NCBI RefSeq assembly: GCF_013664685.1
Contig: NZ_JAAKDE010000023.1
Span: forward strand, 1-64,000
DNA: 64,000 nucleotides
Direction of reading: 5' to 3'
Source: Capillibacterium thermochitinicola
GTDB lineage: Bacteria > Bacillota > UBA4882 > UBA10575
Of this stretch, positions 25,361-35,019 are shown in pieces (positions within the stretch are counted from its first letter, which is position 1; each line of letters starts with the position of its first letter). Under the pieces are notes generated by a model. It did not search any database and was not told the origin of the DNA. It saw only the letters and a list, made by a program, of their open reading frames with translations. The translations under genes and the position numbers were made by a program.

Positions 25361-26257
25361 TTAATCTTTATTCCCTCCTGCTGGTCGTGGTTGATCGTTG
25401 TTTAACACCCCGATCTCTTCAATCTTTAGGTTAAACATATTGTCCTCGTTTATCATGCGTATTAGTTCTTCTTCCGTGACTTCACCTAAAATTTTACCAT
25501 GTTTGTCAACCAAAAAGAAGAGATGATAATCCTTGCCGGTTAAAAAGGGAAGGATTTCACCGACTTTACGCTTGGCGTCGACGACCCATACTTTGGTGGA
25601 AAAAAGCCCATTTGCGCGCAACAAGGATGTTCTTCTTGTTTGTTGGGCCAGGTAGGAATAGAAATGATTGTTCTCCCTATCCGCAATGAGGAGAAAAAAG
25701 AGGACCAAAGGAAGCTGGAAAGGAACCATTTTTTTCAGGCTTAACCAGACCAGGGGGGGACCCGCCAGACAAACAACCGCCTTTGTCCAGTTGTTCGTAT
25801 AAGTGGTTGCTTTTTTGTATCCCAGTTTACGGACCAGAACCGAACGGAGGATTCTTCCCCCGTCCAGCGGAAAAAGGGGCAAAAGATTGAAAAGACCCAA
25901 ACCCAGGTTGATCCGGGCCAAATCTCCGGTCAGCGCCGGCAAATGGAGAATAGGGGCGAAAGTTCTGCAGAAGAAAGCCAGAAGGATACTTTGCACTGGT
26001 CCGGCCACCGCAGTGATCGCTTCCGCCACCGGATCATTAAATAAAGAGGCTTCCATTCGGGCGACCCCGCCGAAAGGAAACAATTCAACGCACAAAGTCC
26101 GGTAACCAAAACTAAAAGCCGTAACCAAGTGGGCGGTTTCATGCAATAAAACCGAGAAGAAGGCCAGAACCACGGTGGAGATTTCACCGGTTAAACCGGC
26201 CAGAAAAAAAAGGGGGTACAAAAAGGGATTTAGTTTAATCTTGAACATCAGCGCCAT
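25361..26257 (-). CDS. spoIVFB: SpoIVFB-type site-2 membrane metalloprotease
   Basis: M50-family intramembrane protease of 298 residues that processes pro-sigma-K in the mother cell. Zinc motif H-E-x-x-H is LLHETAHLV (about residue 41), and the third ligand motif is LFPLDGGRI. About six membrane segments lie in the first 190 residues. A C-terminal CBS-like tail (about 210-285: LPFLTGKDYHLFFLVDKHGKILGEVTEEEL) matches the ATP-sensing domain known in SpoIVFB. It overlaps spoIVFA by ten bases. The sigK substrate is not in the window. Confidence 0.9.
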   Translation of the reverse strand: MALMFKIKLNPFLYPLFFLAGLTGEISTVVLAFFSVLLHETAHLVTAFSFGYRTLCVELFPFGGVARMEASLFNDPVAEAITAVAGPVQSILLAFFCRTFAPILHLPALTGDLARINLGLGLFNLLPLFPLDGGRILRSVLVRKLGYKKATTYTNNWTKAVVCLAGPPLVWLSLKKMVPFQLPLVLFFLLIADRENNHFYSYLAQQTRRTSLLRANGLFSTKVWVVDAKRKVGEILPFLTGKDYHLFFLVDKHGKILGEVTEEELIRMINEDNMFNLKIEEIGVLNNDQPRPAGGNKD

Positions 26258-26967
26258 AAACCCTGTTCTTCAATGAATAACCGGGGGTCTACGGGCAAGC
26301 CGTCATTGGTGACCTCCCAAAAAAATTCCCGGCCGGTGCTGGCAATCTCCTGCCCCGGATTGACCCATTCTCCGGTTTTGACGTAAACCTGTGGGCAGGG
26401 ATAATAGAGACTATGCCAGCCTTCACCATGGTCCAAATCCAATTTCCATCCGCCTTTCTCCAGCGCGATCACCCGAACGACCCCCGACGCGGAAGCGTAA
26501 ACCACCGAGTTGGGGGCGGGAAGAAAACGAATCCGGTCCGGATAAACCTCCCGGCGTTCAAAATAGAAAAGAGGGGAAGAAAGCTGGATACTTCGTTTGG
26601 CGGGAGCCATTACCGGTTGAAACTGAACGGCAAACCAGGAAGAAACCTCGTTTTTCACCTTGTGCCATTGCTCGCGGGCAAAAGCGGTTATTTTTTCTTC
26701 GGTACGTTTTGAATCGCCATATTTCAAGACATGGCGAAAACGGTCGATCACACCGCGGCCAACCCCGGGGATATGGCCGATCATCCACAGGAAAAAAATG
26801 ATAAAAATACAGACCAAAATCTGTTTTAAAAGTACCGTTTCCAAGCGGTCAAAGGGAGAGGTTTGGGCAGAGGTTTGGGGAGTGAACGCTTCGTTTTCCC
26901 CTTCGCCCGCGGCTCCCGGTGTCAGTTCCCTTTCAACTTGAAGCGTCCTTTGTTCACACTGTTCCAT
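26248..26967 (-). CDS. spoIVFA: SpoIVFA-like M23-domain sporulation protein
   Basis: A 239-residue protein with one membrane helix (about residues 45-67) and a C-terminal LytM/M23-like domain (DHGEGWHSLYYPCPQVYVKTG) that lacks the full zinc set and is probably inactive. SpoIVFA holds SpoIVFB inactive until SpoIVB cleaves it. Position directly upstream of spoIVFB supports the call. AGGAGA lies before the ATG. A CATATAAC element about 43 bases upstream faintly resembles a sigma-E -10 (CATACAnT), but no good -35 pairs with it. Confidence 0.85.
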   Translation of the reverse strand: MEQCEQRTLQVERELTPGAAGEGENEAFTPQTSAQTSPFDRLETVLLKQILVCIFIIFFLWMIGHIPGVGRGVIDRFRHVLKYGDSKRTEEKITAFAREQWHKVKNEVSSWFAVQFQPVMAPAKRSIQLSSPLFYFERREVYPDRIRFLPAPNSVVYASASGVVRVIALEKGGWKLDLDHGEGWHSLYYPCPQVYVKTGEWVNPGQEIASTGREFFWEVTNDGLPVDPRLFIEEQGLWR

Positions 26968-27137
26968 GGTTCTCTCCTCATTTTTTCCTTATACCAAAGT
27001 TATATGGGTTTCTTTTCGATTCTAGAACAAGCCGTTACCCGGAAGATTTAAGATAAACCCTTCTCAGAAAGAGGAAAAGACCGGATAAAATCGAAAATAG
27101 TTATGAAGAATGTTATTTTTTTGGCGAGGTGCGACGC

Positions 27138-30100
27138 GTGGGGATTAAAATCGGAATTCTCAATCCAGATGGTCTTGAGTTGTGTACCCAAAAAGCTTTT
27201 GCCGCTCTGCGTGATGCTTTTGCCCAACAAAATATCAAAATCCAACCGTGCTTATATACGGAGCAGTTACCCCAAGCCGATCTATTCATTGGTTCCTACG
27301 AAAAAAGCCCAATAATAAGGGATCTGGTCGCCAAAGAAGAAATCCCACTCCCGTTAAACCAGGAAGCAATTATGATCCAAGAATTGACTGTCAATAATCA
27401 TACCGCCCTTTGGGCTTGCGCGTATGATACCCGCGGCCTCCTTTATGTCCTTTATGAATTGGCCGCCCGCATTAACGCCCAATCGGTTCCCGCGTTGTAC
27501 CAACCGGTCTGTGAACGTCCGACCTTTAAACACCGGAGCATTCTTCACCTTCTCCCGGCGGCGGACCTGAAAAAGGGGCTCACCTTCTCCCCTGCCTGCT
27601 GGCGGTCTTATTTTGAAATGCTGATCAAAAACCGGTTCAACAGCTTCACTTTGGCCTTGGCCTCTCCTTCCCCGGCACCGGTCTTTCCTTATTTCTTCAC
27701 TATTCCGGAGCATCCGGAGGTAAACCCCCGCCATATCTCCGATGAAGTACGTGCCACAAACATAGAGGCTTTGAAGGCTTTGGGAGAACTCGCCGTGGAA
27801 GCCGGTTTGGCTTTTCAAGTTGGGTTCTGGAATTTCTACTCCGGCCATTCTCCCCTTCCCTTCCAAGGACTTGGACTGGACGAGGAGAAAGTCGGCTCCT
27901 ATTATTACCTCGCCCTTAAACAACTCCTTTTTAATTGCCCGGAAATATCCGGCCTTGAATTTAGATTCCAGTCCGCACCTTTGACGCCCGAATTCTGCCG
28001 TCAGACCATTGTACAGGCGGTCCAGGACCACGGAAACAAAATCAGTCTGGCTTTTTACGCCAACCAAATCACGGCCGACACCCTGGAGCTCCTGGTCACC
28101 ACCGGGATTGACTGCGCTTTGGTGAATGAAGGCTGGGGTTCGAAGTTGGGGTTACCCTATCTCAAAGACCATGGGGAAAACGATCCTTTCCCGGCCGGTG
28201 GCGCCGGGCGGATCTCCCGCGTTTACCAAATGCCAATCCCTTCCCAACTACCATGGGGAGATCCCGACTACCTTTACCAGCTCCTCCCGGCCTTAATCGA
28301 TGCGGACTATGACGGCCTGCAGCTTACGGCGCCGACCACCGCTGGGGAAGAATCAACCCCGTTTGGGGAGAAGCTAGAAACGCCGACGCACTGGGAATAT
28401 GAACGTTATTGGTACCAGCTCCACCTGTGCGGCCGATTAGCTTATTACCCGCAAACCAACGGCGCCGTACTAATCCGCGATTTCCACCGGCGGTTCGGAG
28501 AAAAAGGCAACGATCTGGCCGCTCTCTACCACTTAACCGGAAAAGTACTCCCGTTGTATAACACCTTCCATGCAACAACCGCCTGGGAACCGGCTCTCGA
28601 CACCGGTGGTCTTCTCCCCTTTTACCTGAGAAGACCAACGGCCGATCCGGCCTTGTTTGCCGACTGCCGTGAGTATGTCCATGCCGTATTGAACCGGACC
28701 GAACTTACCAAAGTTGCTCCACCTGCCGTCGCCGCCGAACTCGGCCGGCTTGGAACGGAGATCATCGAAAAAGTCCGCGCGTTACAGGAGGTTTCCCTCA
28801 GCACTGAAAACCGGTTTGTCACGGAATGGGAACAGACGCTGCTCTGGGCAGAACTCCTTGGCCGTTTCGCTCTGTACCACAGTGCCAAAACAAAAGCTGC
28901 AATTGAACTGGCGTTTTTCTCGGCAACCAAAGACTTCAGCTGCCTGGAAAAAGCCCTGGCTTTCCTGAAAGAAGCCCGCTTCTCCTGGGAAAAGCTTCCC
29001 TTTACCGTCCGTCCGCCGGAACAGCGCCTCTTGCTTTTGGAAGACGAAAAAAGAATCGAGACTCTGCTCGCCGAATACCGCACCAGGGGAGTTTTCCTGA
29101 TCGGCTTTGATTTCGGTGGACTTCCGACTACGGTGCCGTCCCAAGAGATAAACCGGAGCGTTTTCCCAGATTATTACGTGGAGGAAGGTTTTACCTTTGT
29201 TGATCCGCGGACGAGCTACGATCCGGAACGCGGTTATGGCTGGCTTAATCCCACCGGATTGCAGGCGACGCCGGCACCCGCCGTGCGGCTGGGCGAACAT
29301 GATCTTAAGCTCTCGATGGACGCCGAGACCAACCAACCATTTCCCTATGGTGACCTGCTCTGCAACAAACTGGTTTGGTCCCAAACACCCGCCACTTTCC
29401 AGGTGGATTTAAGCCCGGGCTCTTATCAAGTCCACCTGACTTTTTACGACCGTTCCCCCCATCCGCGGCGGCACGGACCGATGCAGATTACCATTAATGA
29501 TCAAGTGATCGCCACGGACTTGGTGATCGCCCCCGGACAAAGGGTCGACCTGCGGGAAACCGTCGAAGTTACCGGGGGGAAAATAACCTTTACTTTCTCC
29601 TCCCGGCCAAATTTCAATTGGTTTGTCTCGGCCTTGACCATTCATCCGGTTTCTCCGCTCATCACCCATACTCCAATCACCGCCTGGGAACGCGGGAAAC
29701 CGCTAGCCATCCGGGCTACGGTGACCGGAGTTAATCCGATTGGACAGGTGATCCTGAATTACCAAACGGAAAACGAACGGGGTTACCATATGGTAATGAT
29801 GACGCCGGTCACCACCGACCAGTTTGTGGCCACCATCCCCGCGGTCTATTTGGAGCAGGGCGAGTTAATCAATTATTATATTACCGCCATGGACAGTGGA
29901 GGGAAAACCGGCTCCCTCGGGAGCTTTGACTATCCTTTGACCGTTAATATCCGTAACACCGGCGACTATACCCCGACAATCTTTCATTTTCCCCCCGGAC
30001 CGGAGGAAAAAACCCTCAAATGTACGGTACGTCCGGCCCGGGAAGTGGAAAAGGTAATTCTTTATTACAAAAATGCAGATAAAAAAATAAATCAGGTAAC

Positions 30101-30278
30101 GTTGGAGCAGGAAAATGCCGAAGATCAATATGGGATCGCTTTTTCCCGACTTGAACAGTTACCTGATCATGGAACCAGTTATCGTTTCGTGGTTAAATTC
30201 AAAAACGGCGAATTTGCCCTTTTCCCAAATCCGCTCATGGCCGTGCCCTATTTTCAGCTTAAAGCCGGGGCCGATTAA
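27138..30278 (+). CDS. Large multidomain putative glycoside hydrolase
   Basis: A 1046-residue protein without signal peptide, so probably cytosolic. Layout by eye: residues 1-125, an alpha/beta domain like the N-domain of GH67/GH20 enzymes (TRGLLYVLYELAARI). Residues ~130-470, a likely (beta/alpha)8 barrel (HRSILHLLP, NRFNSFTLALASPS, LAFQVGFWNFYSGH). Residues ~470-660, helical. Residues ~675-835, a beta-sandwich with FDFGG, DPERGYGWLNP and SPGSYQVHLTFYD, as in carbohydrate-binding domains attached to pectin-acting enzymes. Residues ~840-1040, two Ig-like domains. Start is a GTG with GAGGTG six bases before it. Alpha-glucuronidase or hexosaminidase-like activity is possible; catalytic residues were not identified. 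Confidence 0.6.
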   Translation: MGIKIGILNPDGLELCTQKAFAALRDAFAQQNIKIQPCLYTEQLPQADLFIGSYEKSPIIRDLVAKEEIPLPLNQEAIMIQELTVNNHTALWACAYDTRGLLYVLYELAARINAQSVPALYQPVCERPTFKHRSILHLLPAADLKKGLTFSPACWRSYFEMLIKNRFNSFTLALASPSPAPVFPYFFTIPEHPEVNPRHISDEVRATNIEALKALGELAVEAGLAFQVGFWNFYSGHSPLPFQGLGLDEEKVGSYYYLALKQLLFNCPEISGLEFRFQSAPLTPEFCRQTIVQAVQDHGNKISLAFYANQITADTLELLVTTGIDCALVNEGWGSKLGLPYLKDHGENDPFPAGGAGRISRVYQMPIPSQLPWGDPDYLYQLLPALIDADYDGLQLTAPTTAGEESTPFGEKLETPTHWEYERYWYQLHLCGRLAYYPQTNGAVLIRDFHRRFGEKGNDLAALYHLTGKVLPLYNTFHATTAWEPALDTGGLLPFYLRRPTADPALFADCREYVHAVLNRTELTKVAPPAVAAELGRLGTEIIEKVRALQEVSLSTENRFVTEWEQTLLWAELLGRFALYHSAKTKAAIELAFFSATKDFSCLEKALAFLKEARFSWEKLPFTVRPPEQRLLLLEDEKRIETLLAEYRTRGVFLIGFDFGGLPTTVPSQEINRSVFPDYYVEEGFTFVDPRTSYDPERGYGWLNPTGLQATPAPAVRLGEHDLKLSMDAETNQPFPYGDLLCNKLVWSQTPATFQVDLSPGSYQVHLTFYDRSPHPRRHGPMQITINDQVIATDLVIAPGQRVDLRETVEVTGGKITFTFSSRPNFNWFVSALTIHPVSPLITHTPITAWERGKPLAIRATVTGVNPIGQVILNYQTENERGYHMVMMTPVTTDQFVATIPAVYLEQGELINYYITAMDSGGKTGSLGSFDYPLTVNIRNTGDYTPTIFHFPPGPEEKTLKCTVRPAREVEKVILYYKNADKKINQVTLEQENAEDQYGIAFSRLEQLPDHGTSYRFVVKFKNGEFALFPNPLMAVPYFQLKAGAD

Positions 30279-30282
30279 CTGA

Positions 30283-30471
30283 TTATTCGGTGCTGATGGC
30301 ACTGGTTGGGCAGTTTTCGGCGGCTTCCTCCGCACAAGATTCTTGATCCTCGGGAACCGGCCCCTCAATAGCATGGGCTTTGCCGTCGTCATCCCAAGAA
30401 TATATGTCCGGACACATGCTAATACATAAACCGCAGGCGATACAGAGCTCCGGATCAACCTTTGTTTTCAG
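30283..30471 (-). CDS. Single-cluster 4Fe-4S ferredoxin, probable CTG start
   Basis: About 62 residues with C-x2-C-x2-C ... C-P (LCIACGLCISMCP and a distal ENCPTSAI), binding one [4Fe-4S] cluster, plus an acidic middle as in Moorella/Desulfovibrio-type ferredoxins. The best ribosome site, AAAGGGGGTGATC, sits seven bases before a CTG at 30471 that begins (M)KTKVDPELC, the usual start of this family. The ATG at 30495 has no ribosome site. It is divergent from the receiver gene and convergent with the large hydrolase; no redox partner is adjacent. Confidence 0.88.
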   Translation of the reverse strand: MKTKVDPELCIACGLCISMCPDIYSWDDDGKAHAIEGPVPEDQESCAEEAAENCPTSAISTE

Positions 30472-30531
30472 ATGATCACCCCCTTTGTACGACATGGGCG
30501 GGCTTTATCCTATAGCTTAGGAGGGATTATT

Positions 30532-30975
30532 GTGGGTACGATTTCTATGCTTGACCCTAACCAAACAAAAAACCAGGGTGTCCTCATTGTCGACGATCAA
30601 CGGATCATGCGTTTGGTTTTAAGCTCTATCCTGACCGATACAGGGATTAAAGTCCTGGGACAAGCCAGCAACGGCTTGGAAGCTTTGGAATTATATTCCC
30701 AATTGAAACCGATGGTGGTCCTTCTTGATCTGCTAATGCCAGTAATGGATGGGTTTACCACCATGGAGAAACTACTGGCCTATGACCCAAAAGCAAATAT
30801 TGTGATCTGCTCCTCCATGCAGCATAAATTCTATGTTTCCCGTGCTTTAAAACAAGGAGCGAAAGATTTTTTGGTCAAACCTTTCCGGAAAGAACAAGTG
30901 TGTGCGGCGGTTAACAAACTGATGGTGGGGGCGACCCTCATCCACCATTACCCCCGCTATCTAATCTTGGACTGA
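30532..30975 (+). CDS. Stand-alone CheY-like receiver protein
   Basis: A receiver domain with almost nothing else (147 residues). The acid pair is D21-D22 (VLIVDDQ), the phospho-acceptor is near D66 (VVLLDLLMP), followed by CSS and the invariant Lys in FLVKPF. There is no DNA-binding or output domain, so it acts through protein contacts, as CheY or Spo0F do. Start is a GTG at 30532 behind TAGGAGGG; the longer reading to 30472 has no ribosome site. No kinase is in the window, so its pathway is unknown. A Spo0F-like phosphorelay role is possible given the sporulation genes nearby, but unproven. Confidence 0.85.
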   Translation: MGTISMLDPNQTKNQGVLIVDDQRIMRLVLSSILTDTGIKVLGQASNGLEALELYSQLKPMVVLLDLLMPVMDGFTTMEKLLAYDPKANIVICSSMQHKFYVSRALKQGAKDFLVKPFRKEQVCAAVNKLMVGATLIHHYPRYLILD

Positions 30976-31014
30976 CGCTCGGAAAATGACTGTCCGTCAA
31001 AGCAGCGTCTTGCT

Positions 31015-31446
31015 TTATTGGGTGACGGTCACTTCTTCAACCTTTTTTGTCTTCGGTTTATCCATCATATTCTGGAACTTATCAATAATTTGGGGCGCCA
31101 CATCAAGCAGCCGATCCACCAAGACATTATTATCCACCGGTAACAGGCGTGTTTGTTCTTTGTTCACCACCAGAAAAGCCACGGGATTTAGGGTAATCCC
31201 GGCTCCGCTTCCTCCCCCGAAAGGCAGAACCGCCTGGTCTGTTTCCTGATTCCTTTGGTCCGCTTTTTGTTGCCCAGCAAACTCACTCCCCCCGGCGGCA
31301 AACCCGAACGAGACTCTTGAAACAGGAATAATCACACTCCCATCGGGGGTCTCCACCGGATCACCGAGAATGGTGTTGACATCCACCATATCTTTTATGC
31401 TCTCCATCGCCGTCTTCATTAATCCCTCAATCGGGTGTCCCTGCAT
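31015..31446 (-). CDS. gerW: GerW/YtfJ family sporulation protein
   Basis: A 143-residue GerW family protein. It shows IEGLMKTAMESIKDMVDVNTILGDPV, then VIIPVSRVSFGFAAGGSEF, then a glycine-rich PFGGGSGAG before the family's VAFLVV. In B. subtilis GerW is a forespore protein needed for normal germination with alanine. Start at the ATG at 31446, after GGAGGAGGG. It overlaps the DUF2953 gene upstream, matching the ytfI-ytfJ pair of Bacillus. Confidence 0.92.
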   Translation of the reverse strand: MQGHPIEGLMKTAMESIKDMVDVNTILGDPVETPDGSVIIPVSRVSFGFAAGGSEFAGQQKADQRNQETDQAVLPFGGGSGAGITLNPVAFLVVNKEQTRLLPVDNNVLVDRLLDVAPQIIDKFQNMMDKPKTKKVEEVTVTQ

Positions 31447-32116
31447 GGTTTTTCCCTCCTCCAAGTTGGCTTAGATAGTTCTTAATTCCGGCAACGATAA
31501 TATGTCCTAACTTGATCTCAAATATGCAGTCAAGCATGGTTTCCCAGTTTTTCTCCCGAAAGTTGGGTACCACCATGATCCGGGGCGGTTTTTTGAAGCG
31601 ATATTCGTTGGCCAGAAAACCGACGATCACCCCTTTTGCCCCCCAGCAAAGTCCGGTGGTCGGTCCGAGGACCGCCGGCTCGGCCCCACCAAGTACCGTG
31701 CGCCAGACAAACCTGTTAAAACGTCCTTTCCGCTCAAATCTTTCTTCGACGGTAACCCACCGCCGGTACTTCTCCGGAAGAAAAAAATAGAAGAAAGTCC
31801 CCCCTAACCCGTATTTTTTTAAAGCCCGGCCGATCTCCAACAAATTCGCCAGGTAAGCGTCGATCCCCATCCTCTTTTCTTGGGTGCGGTTTTCTTCGAA
31901 ACCAAAACCTTCCGCCGCGGTCAAGATCTTTTGGTTTAGACCGGCGGTTCCTTCCCATACCATACTAGGAATTTCATAACGAAAGATATAAAGTTTGGAC
32001 AAGCGTAATTCCAAAACGAAGTGATCGTCTTTTCCCCGGCAGTGGTAATGCAGATGGAAAGATACTGGTAAAAAGCCAAACAGGAAGAGGAATAAAAACG
32101 GGACAAATGTGGACAA
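31427..32116 (-). CDS. DUF2953 (YtfI-like) membrane-associated protein
   Basis: A 229-residue protein with one N-terminal membrane segment (VPFLFLFLFGFLPVSF) and a soluble remainder: the amphipathic DUF2953 body with WGAKGVIVGFLANEYRFKKPP. The start is TTG at 32116 with AGAGGTGG upstream. It overlaps gerW by 20 bases, so the two are translated together. Function unknown; association with sporulation comes from the partner gene. Confidence 0.82.
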   Translation of the reverse strand: MSTFVPFLFLFLFGFLPVSFHLHYHCRGKDDHFVLELRLSKLYIFRYEIPSMVWEGTAGLNQKILTAAEGFGFEENRTQEKRMGIDAYLANLLEIGRALKKYGLGGTFFYFFLPEKYRRWVTVEERFERKGRFNRFVWRTVLGGAEPAVLGPTTGLCWGAKGVIVGFLANEYRFKKPPRIMVVPNFREKNWETMLDCIFEIKLGHIIVAGIKNYLSQLGGGKNHAGTPD

Positions 32117-32186
32117 AACATTCCACCTCTTTCATTTCTGGGAATAGTTTGCCACATTTGCCCCGGAAACTATGCCCAAAGCAAAA

Positions 32187-34895
32187 CTAAGCCAACTTAT
32201 TTTTCACATAACGCCCAACCCAAGACACCGTTTCCGCCGCCACTACTGAACCAATAGCCCCCAAAAAGACGATTCCCCAGGCGCTTGGCGGCAGCGCCAC
32301 CGTTTGGAACAGTCTTCGTGCCAAGGGGTGAGAGACAACCATAAACTGCATTAACCCGGAGATGGCGACGGCACCGAGAAGATAAAGGTTGGTCCATAAA
32401 CGCATCTTGACGAGAGGCTGGGTTTCGGAACGACAGGCAAAAACGTAACTCAGTTGGGAAAAGACCAGCGTGCAAAAGGACATTGTCCGTGCGACCGGCA
32501 TACTGGCTCCGGTTTTCAAGGCAAAACTGAAAACAGCTGTTGTGATCAGACCGATGGTTACCCCCTGGATTAACACTTTATAACCCAATCCCCGGCTGAA
32601 GATCCCTTCCTGTGGCGGACGGGGCGGCTCCTGCATCAGCCCGCGCTCCGTCGGTTCGACCCCGAGGGCAATCGCCGGGAGCCCATCGGTGACCAGATTA
32701 ATCCAGAGGATCTGGATGGGAAGAAGCGGAAAAGGCAGCCGGAGAAGGACCGCGCTGAACATGGTCAGGATCTCCCCAATGTTACAACCCAACAAGTAAC
32801 GGATGAACTTACGGATATTGCTGTAGATCCCGCGGCCTTCTTCGACGGCCGCAACGATACTGGCGAAATTATCGTCGGTAATCACCATCGCCGAAGCTTC
32901 CTTCGTCACATCAGTCCCGCTGATCCCCATCGCCACGCCGATGTCGGCTTCCTTAATCGCCGGGGCATCGTTCACCCCGTCACCGGTCATCGCCACAATC
33001 TCCCCTTGCTCTTTCAGAGCCTGGACGATTTTTAATTTATGGTAGGGATTAACCCGGGCAAAGATATCCACTTGGCCAATGATGCGCCGTAGCTCCGCCG
33101 GAGACAGACGATCCAACTCTGTACCAGTCAGGACCAAACCGTCCCGGCGCAGCAACCCCAACTCCTCGCCGACGGCCCGGGCGGTAACAGGAAAATCGCC
33201 GGTGATCATGATGGTCCGGATCCCGGCCTGACGACACAGGTTGATCGCGGCTTTGACCCCCGGGCGCACCGGATCTTTGATCCCAACCATCCCTAAAAAG
33301 ACCAGTCCCCGTTCGTCATCCTCGGATAAAGTAGACTTTTCGGCGGTCCAAGGCCGGTAAGCCAGAGCCAGGATCCGTAAAGAGCGGCGGGCCATTTTTT
33401 CCATGGCCTGGAATAATTGCTGTTTATGCCGTTCATCGAGGGCTACTTCCGTTCCCCACCACCGGATCTTGGTCGACCGTTCCAAAAGCAGATCGGCCGC
33501 CCCTTTCGTGTAAAGAAAACGGGCCCCGTTCTCCTCCACCAGGACACTCATGCGTTTCCGCTCCGAAGTAAACTCCAGTTCCGCCAGGCGTTTGACCCGT
33601 TCCCGGTTAAGTCCCGCTTTTAAACCCAAGGCCAGGAGCGCCCCTTCCGTCGGATCACCAGTCAAGCGCCATTGTTTTGTCTTGGGTATTAATTCCAAGT
33701 CCGCATTGTTACAATACAAACCCGCGGCCAAAAGCATCCGCAAACCAGATGGGTCGGGAAAAGCAGAGGAATCTTCTAATGGTCGGATTTCTTGGCCCTG
33801 CCATTTAAAGTGACCACTGGGGGCAAACCCGTCCCCCGTCACCTCAATCTCTTTCCCCCCAAGATAACAGGTGGTCACCATCATTTGGTTCTGCGTTAAA
33901 GTTCCGGTTTTATCCGAGCAGATCACGGTGGCGCAACCCAAAGTTTCAACTGCGGGGAGACGCCGGATAATCACCGATCGTTTGATCATCCTCTGGACCC
34001 CCAAAGCCAGGGCGATAGTAACGATGGCCGGTAAACCTTCGGGTATCGCGGCCACGGCCAAACTAACGGCGGAGAGAAACATGAGCCGGAAGTCTTCACC
34101 GCGGGCGATCCCGATGACGCCGACCAACACACAAATAACAATGCAAACCAGCACCAGAATCTTGCCTAAATGCTCTAAACGTTTCTGGAGCGGGGTTAGT
34201 CCGGCTTCGCTTTCGGCCAGCATTCCGGCAATCTTCCCTAACTCCGTGTGCATCCCGGTGGCTACCGCGATTCCCTTGCCCCGTCCCCGCGTCACAGTGG
34301 TACCGGCAAAGAGCATATTCTTACGGTCTCCCAACTCCAATTGGGGGGAATCAAGCGGACGATTGGTTTTCGGGACAGGGATCGATTCCCCGGTCAACGG
34401 TGATTCATCCACCTCAAGCCCGGTAACCTCCAATAAGCGCAGATCCGCGGGCACCCGGTGACCGGCTTCCACCAGAACCAGATCGCCCCGGACTACTTGG
34501 CTGGCCGGAATGGTTTTTCGCGCGCCTTGCCGGATGACGTGGGCTTGTGGTGCGGATAATTCGCGCAAGGCTTCCAAAGAACGTTCCGCCCGGTACTCCT
34601 GGACAAAGCCTAAAATTGAATTCAAAAAGACAATGGCCAGGATCGTCAGGGCATCGTGCCATTCGCCGAGGGCAACGGAGATCACAACCGCACCTAAGAG
34701 AACCAAAACCATGAAATCGGCAAATTCGGTAAAGAACAACTTCCAAGGGGAAAGGCGGTTTTTTGTCTGTAACCGGTTTTCACCATCCTGCGCCAAACGT
34801 CTTTGTGCTTCCGCCACCCGCAGGCCCCGGTTAATGTCGGTTTGGAGCTTCATTGCCAATTCGGCCGGTGTCATTTGCCACCAGTGTCTGGACAA
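32187..34895 (-). CDS. P-type Ca2+-transporting ATPase (PacL/YloB-like)
   Basis: A P2A-type cation pump of about 902 residues. It has an N-terminal cation-ATPase domain ([14 protein letters not shown]), a TGES loop, the phosphorylation site [11 protein letters not shown] near residue 326 and the hinge [20 protein letters not shown]. Ca2+ ligands appear in TM4 (AAIPEGLPA) and TM6 (NLVTDGLPA). YloB of B. subtilis, the nearest known type, is a Ca2+ pump linked to spore resistance and germination. I start it at the TTG at 34895 (GGGGTGA upstream); a GTG at 34904 is also in frame. The longer reading collides with the divergent rqcH gene. Confidence 0.93.
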   Translation of the reverse strand: MSRHWWQMTPAELAMKLQTDINRGLRVAEAQRRLAQDGENRLQTKNRLSPWKLFFTEFADFMVLVLLGAVVISVALGEWHDALTILAIVFLNSILGFVQEYRAERSLEALRELSAPQAHVIRQGARKTIPASQVVRGDLVLVEAGHRVPADLRLLEVTGLEVDESPLTGESIPVPKTNRPLDSPQLELGDRKNMLFAGTTVTRGRGKGIAVATGMHTELGKIAGMLAESEAGLTPLQKRLEHLGKILVLVCIVICVLVGVIGIARGEDFRLMFLSAVSLAVAAIPEGLPAIVTIALALGVQRMIKRSVIIRRLPAVETLGCATVICSDKTGTLTQNQMMVTTCYLGGKEIEVTGDGFAPSGHFKWQGQEIRPLEDSSAFPDPSGLRMLLAAGLYCNNADLELIPKTKQWRLTGDPTEGALLALGLKAGLNRERVKRLAELEFTSERKRMSVLVEENGARFLYTKGAADLLLERSTKIRWWGTEVALDERHKQQLFQAMEKMARRSLRILALAYRPWTAEKSTLSEDDERGLVFLGMVGIKDPVRPGVKAAINLCRQAGIRTIMITGDFPVTARAVGEELGLLRRDGLVLTGTELDRLSPAELRRIIGQVDIFARVNPYHKLKIVQALKEQGEIVAMTGDGVNDAPAIKEADIGVAMGISGTDVTKEASAMVITDDNFASIVAAVEEGRGIYSNIRKFIRYLLGCNIGEILTMFSAVLLRLPFPLLPIQILWINLVTDGLPAIALGVEPTERGLMQEPPRPPQEGIFSRGLGYKVLIQGVTIGLITTAVFSFALKTGASMPVARTMSFCTLVFSQLSYVFACRSETQPLVKMRLWTNLYLLGAVAISGLMQFMVVSHPLARRLFQTVALPPSAWGIVFLGAIGSVVAAETVSWVGRYVKNKLA

Positions 34896-34967
34896 AGGTT
34901 TCACCCCGCAGAAGTTTATCTCTCTATTCCTATGCGGGGTAAAAATGGTTTTATGTCCGGAATCTCC

Positions 34968-34996
34968 TTGCGAACCACCGGTTGGAATGCTATACT
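34968..34996 (+). promoter_or_regulatory. Probable sigma-A promoter of rqcH
   Basis: TTGCGA (34968-34973), 17 bases, TATACT (34991-34996), 23 bases before the rqcH ATG. It lies in the 124-base divergent gap between rqcH and the P-type ATPase. Confidence 0.65.
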
Positions 34997-35019
34997 GTTG
35001 GCGAAATGGAGGAATCAGC

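Noticed and set aside
26985-27040. A sigma-E promoter for spoIVFA-spoIVFB (CATATAAC)
   Set aside because: The -10 is imperfect and no acceptable -35 lies at the right distance. Control by sigma-E is likely from family knowledge but not shown here.
34510-35019. A 170-residue N-terminal extension of rqcH
   Set aside because: It is antisense to the P-type ATPase gene and precedes the rqcH promoter and ribosome site; the ATG at 35020 begins a normal NFACT domain.
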